From: Trebonia sp963771985
Lineage (GTDB): Bacteria; Actinomycetota; Actinomycetes; Streptosporangiales; Streptosporangiaceae
Assembly: GCA_963771985.1 (NCBI GenBank)
Contig: CAVYVO010000013.1
Coordinates: 1-64,000, forward strand
Length of the DNA stretch: 64,000 nt
Direction: 5' to 3'
The notes below the pieces were generated by a model. That model did not search any database, was not told the DNA's origin, and was given only the letters and a program-made list of their open reading frames with translations. The position numbers and the translations under genes were made by a program. Positions 61,137 to 64,000 of the stretch are shown piece after piece; the stretch's first letter is position 1; each line of letters opens with the position of its first letter.

Positions 61137-63023
61137 ATGAGCGGCCTCGACCAGATCGTCTACCGGGCGCCGAGCGGTCCTGGCGGGATGATCCTGCAGG
61201 CGGGCACATCCATCGCCGACCCCGCTTCCGGTGAGCAGTGGCTGCGGCGCCTTGAGCCGTGGCTGCGGGCCGGCGGGCCGCACGTCCGCGGGTACCTGAA
61301 CGACGGGAAGGCGGCGGCGCTCATCCGCTGGCACGACAGCGCCGGGCCGCGGCGGGCCTGGGAGTTCGCCCACGCCTTCGTGGCGGCATCGCCCGTGCTG
61401 ACCGGCCGCTACGCCCTGCTGCTGCCGGACCTGCCGGCGACGGTGCCGAACCTGCCGTCCCATAGCTTCCAGCTCCCGGGCGTGGAGACCGCCCTGGTTC
61501 AGCTATCGGAGCCGGGCGAGATCGAGCGGCGCGCGCGGTCAGCGGACGCCATCGAACTGATAGTCCCCCTGCTCGCGCGCGTGCTGGCGGGCGAGCGGAG
61601 CGTCACGATGCCGTGGACGCGGCGGGCGCTGCCCGACGCGGTCGTCTGGGGCCTGCTCAGCATCCTGGAGATGCTCGGCGACACCAGGACCGTGTCGTTC
61701 CTCACCAGCGCTTCCGGGCAACTCCCCAAGACAGACGGGCTGCTCGTGTCTTTCCGCGACGGCGCGGCCGCGCTGCCGCCTGACCCTGGGTTCGAGGCCG
61801 TCGCCAGGGGCCTGGCGGCCAGCTACGCCGACGGCCCGGCGGAACTGCGCCGGACGCTGCGCCAGCACGGACTGCCGCAGGTACCCGACAGCGCTGGCCG
61901 GATCGCGCTGCTGCTCGACTTGTGGCCGCCGCCCCGCCCGGCCGCACCTCCCGAGACCGTTGACAGCCATCCAGCGATGGGAGATAACCGGGTGATCTGC
62001 CCGATCTGCCTGACCCCGATCGACAACTGGGACACGCTCCAGCGCTATCGCTGGGACAGCGGGCAGGAGTGCTACGTGAAGCACGAGATCCCGGCGGAAG
62101 TCACCGGCTGGCAGCGCAAGGATATGGAGCGCGGGTCATACCGGCGCTGCCCTGACACCTTCCACGTCATGCCGGACAGGGAGCACTATCTCCCGGCCGA
62201 CTACGGCGACTTCGGTCCCCCCGTGATACTCGGTTTCGTCGGCCTGACCGCCTCCGGCAAGACCCACCTGCTCGCGGCGATGGTGGGCGCGATGCAGGCG
62301 GGCCTGCGGCACCACGGCATCACGTGCCGGGCGCTCGATCGTGCCTTGCACAAGAAGTTCGAGGAAGAAAGGGTACGCCCGCTCCTCGACAACAACCAGG
62401 TGCTCCCCGGCACGCCGGAAGGCGTCCTCACCTTCGCGGACGCTTTTCTCATGCAGCAAGGGAGGGAAAAGGCGCGGCCGGTCGTGCTATTCGACGTCGC
62501 CGGAGGTGACCTGATCGACGTGGACAACACGACGAAGTTCCTCGGCATCGCCGATGGCCTCTTCTTCATCGTCGATCCAGCCCAGATCCGGGCGAGCGGC
62601 GTCGGCGACGCGGCGTTCAACAACGTCCTCGACCTGCTGAAATATATGGGCCGGCTGGAAGACCAGGTAGCCGCGGCGATCGTGCTGAACAAGGCGGACC
62701 TAGTCCGCTTCGAGGACCCGGTGACCCGCTGGCTGCGGTCGGACGACACCGGGCTCGACGCGGAGGAGTTCCTCCTCGAGAGCCGGGATGTTTACGCGTA
62801 CCTGCACGCGAAGGACGCGAAACTCTGGACGCTCCCGTATGAGGAGTGCGCGAAGGCCACCTTGCACGTCGTATCGTCAACCGGCGGGGCCGGCAATGGC
62901 GAGGGCGAGGGCGCCGTCTACCCGCGCGGCGTCACGCCGCGCCGGGTCCTGCGCCCGATGATAGCGATGCTGGCTATGACCGGTGTACTCGCCGGTCCCG
63001 AGGCGGAGAAGGTCGGGATTTAG
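61137..63023 (+). CDS. Multi-domain P-loop GTPase of the cassette
   Basis: 628 aa from an ATG at 61137. Residues 1-280 form an unidentified alpha/beta region (QIVYRAPSGPGG start) similar in feel to GTPase-associated protein domains. A small Cys motif CPICLTPI (about 287-294) may bind zinc with later Cys residues. The GTPase domain follows: G1 GLTASGKTH (about 366-374), Asp in VVLFDVAGGD (about 452), and NKAD (about 518) giving guanine specificity. The G2 Thr is not clear. The next gene starts immediately after its stop. Confidence 0.85.
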   Translation: MSGLDQIVYRAPSGPGGMILQAGTSIADPASGEQWLRRLEPWLRAGGPHVRGYLNDGKAAALIRWHDSAGPRRAWEFAHAFVAASPVLTGRYALLLPDLPATVPNLPSHSFQLPGVETALVQLSEPGEIERRARSADAIELIVPLLARVLAGERSVTMPWTRRALPDAVVWGLLSILEMLGDTRTVSFLTSASGQLPKTDGLLVSFRDGAAALPPDPGFEAVARGLAASYADGPAELRRTLRQHGLPQVPDSAGRIALLLDLWPPPRPAAPPETVDSHPAMGDNRVICPICLTPIDNWDTLQRYRWDSGQECYVKHEIPAEVTGWQRKDMERGSYRRCPDTFHVMPDREHYLPADYGDFGPPVILGFVGLTASGKTHLLAAMVGAMQAGLRHHGITCRALDRALHKKFEEERVRPLLDNNQVLPGTPEGVLTFADAFLMQQGREKARPVVLFDVAGGDLIDVDNTTKFLGIADGLFFIVDPAQIRASGVGDAAFNNVLDLLKYMGRLEDQVAAAIVLNKADLVRFEDPVTRWLRSDDTGLDAEEFLLESRDVYAYLHAKDAKLWTLPYEECAKATLHVVSSTGGAGNGEGEGAVYPRGVTPRRVLRPMIAMLAMTGVLAGPEAEKVGI

Positions 63024-64000
63024 GTGGCCGAACCGCAGGATATTCATCAGCTCGAATATCGCTGGCAGGCCGTGACGGACATGTCGCCGATCGCGGGTTC
63101 CATGTCCTCCGAATCCGCTCGCCTGTGGATCCAGCGGATCGGTGTATGGGTGCGTCATCCAAGCGTTGACGCGCCCGCGGAGAGCGTGCGCTACGAGGTA
63201 TTCGGCAACGGGGCGGCCGCGCTCGCCTGGCGGTTGCGGGACCGGCACGCGGTTGGTGCCGCGGACCCGCGGGGCGGGCGGCCGCTCGTCTCACGCGTTC
63301 TGGTCGGCCCGGCCGACCTGCTGACCCCCGAAGCGGCAGCGGCGGTGTGCTACGAGGGGCTTCCGGAGGCGATCGGCCCGAGGCCGGGCACGGTCACGGG
63401 CGGTGCCGCCCTGCCGCCGGTGCCGGCGGAGGCGCTGACCGGGCTGGCCGAGCGGGCGGCCGCGGTCCTCGACGAGGCGGCGGCCCGGGAGTACGGCCTG
63501 GACCTGGTTGTCGCGGCGGCCCTCGGCGACCGCGATACGGCGCTCTGTGTGCAGCTTCCCGAGCGGGATATCGTCCGGTCGCCGCGCGGTAACTCACAGG
63601 CCGCCCTCCTGTGGGGACTGCGGCGCACGGTGTGGCCTGTCCTCGGCCGCGGCGGACGGCGCGGCTGGTCGTTCTCGACCTTCGAGCCGCCGCTGAGCGA
63701 CATGGATCCCGGGGCGCTGCCCGACATCGTGTTCCGCCTGGCGCAGGCGGCGTCGCGGACCGCCCCGCAGGCGACGCGCAGGGAAATCCGCGTCCGTCCG
63801 CAGGACCCCGTGCGCCCGCCGTCCGCGACCCTGCCGCAGCACCTGGCCGGACTGCTCGTCGCGGCCTACGCCGAACTCGGGGGTGACGAACTCGGCCGGC
63901 TGATAGCGCGCGCTGTCGCCGGGAAGACGTCGGCGGATCACCGGATCGCGGCCGTCTACGACGCCCTCGACGCCAGGATGTCAGCGGTGACGCTGATCAC
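63024..64000 (+). CDS. Cassette protein, possible GTPase-associated (GAP1-like) factor, partial
   Basis: GTG at 63024 directly after the preceding TAG, open to the window end (at least 325 aa). N-terminal part: LEYRWQAVTDMSPIAGSMSS, VRYEVFGNGAAALAWRLRD, then RPLVSRVLVGPADLLTPEAA and VCYEGLPEAIG, a layout reminiscent of the GAP1 domains that accompany GTPases in the conflict systems described for multicellular bacteria. The match is by pattern only. The C-terminal side is cut off. Confidence 0.7.
   Translation, partial: MAEPQDIHQLEYRWQAVTDMSPIAGSMSSESARLWIQRIGVWVRHPSVDAPAESVRYEVFGNGAAALAWRLRDRHAVGAADPRGGRPLVSRVLVGPADLLTPEAAAAVCYEGLPEAIGPRPGTVTGGAALPPVPAEALTGLAERAAAVLDEAAAREYGLDLVVAAALGDRDTALCVQLPERDIVRSPRGNSQAALLWGLRRTVWPVLGRGGRRGWSFSTFEPPLSDMDPGALPDIVFRLAQAASRTAPQATRREIRVRPQDPVRPPSATLPQHLAGLLVAAYAELGGDELGRLIARAVAGKTSADHRIAAVYDALDARMSAVTLI

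Overview
The window is very GC-rich DNA (roughly 70%) with GTG/TTG starts, ATGA-type overlaps and gene families typical of soil Actinomycetota: PaaX, ECF sigma with a SnoaL-like tail, SAM methyltransferase of the DUF574 type, DinB/mycothiol-type proteins and DUF222/13E12 remnants. The genus cannot be fixed from sequence alone. There are no rRNA, tRNA or CRISPR features that I can see.

Layout. 1-6.65 kb (minus strand): a sugar ABC transport operon (permease, ATPase, lipoprotein binding protein) read with a response regulator and an unusual sensor kinase whose N-terminus is an ABC ATPase domain. 6.65-9.4 kb: a second two-component pair whose kinase lacks the dimerisation/phosphoacceptor domain, bracketed by paired 18-bp palindromes. 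9.4-12.9 kb: a coiled-coil protein, an RtcB RNA ligase interrupted by a mini-intein, and gabT. 13.0-17.5 kb: a beta-ketoadipate (protocatechuate) operon pcaB-(pcaC remnant)-pcaI-pcaJ-pcaH-pcaG. 17.5-24.6 kb: scattered single genes and decayed methyltransferase and PstS fragments. 24.6-36.5 kb: secreted esterase with a four-site operator array, ECF sigma factor, RibD-like reductase, multicopper oxidase, lipoprotein, MFS pump with a MarR-like tail, and zwf between two aldo/keto reductases. 36.5-40.2 kb: a decay zone with an IS110-family element. 40.2-48.1 kb: sacsin-like ATPase, hydrolase, an unmodifiable-looking PII protein, a third aldo/keto reductase and small proteins. 48.1-52.2 kb: a PaaX-controlled salicylate-to-gentisate-type CoA pathway (AMP ligase plus salicylyl-CoA 5-hydroxylase-like enzyme). 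52.5-64 kb: a tightly packed operon of a vWA membrane protein, a giant tubulin-like GTPase, an unknown helical protein, a pseudokinase-like protein, a P-loop GTPase and a further protein cut by the window end.

The last cassette is the best candidate for a poorly described system: a surface-anchored vWA protein, a polymer-forming-type GTPase, a degenerate kinase and a second GTPase are coupled by overlapping or abutting reading frames. It resembles the GTPase-centred conflict/signalling systems proposed for multicellular bacteria. The ABC-GAF-histidine kinase fusion is a second, independent candidate: it would tie transporter ATPase activity directly to gene regulation.

A caution for all readers: six otherwise well-conserved genes are broken by a single-base indel, four of them an apparent extra T at a GTTC. 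This looks more like systematic sequencing or assembly error than real decay, so genes marked as frameshifted may be intact in the organism.
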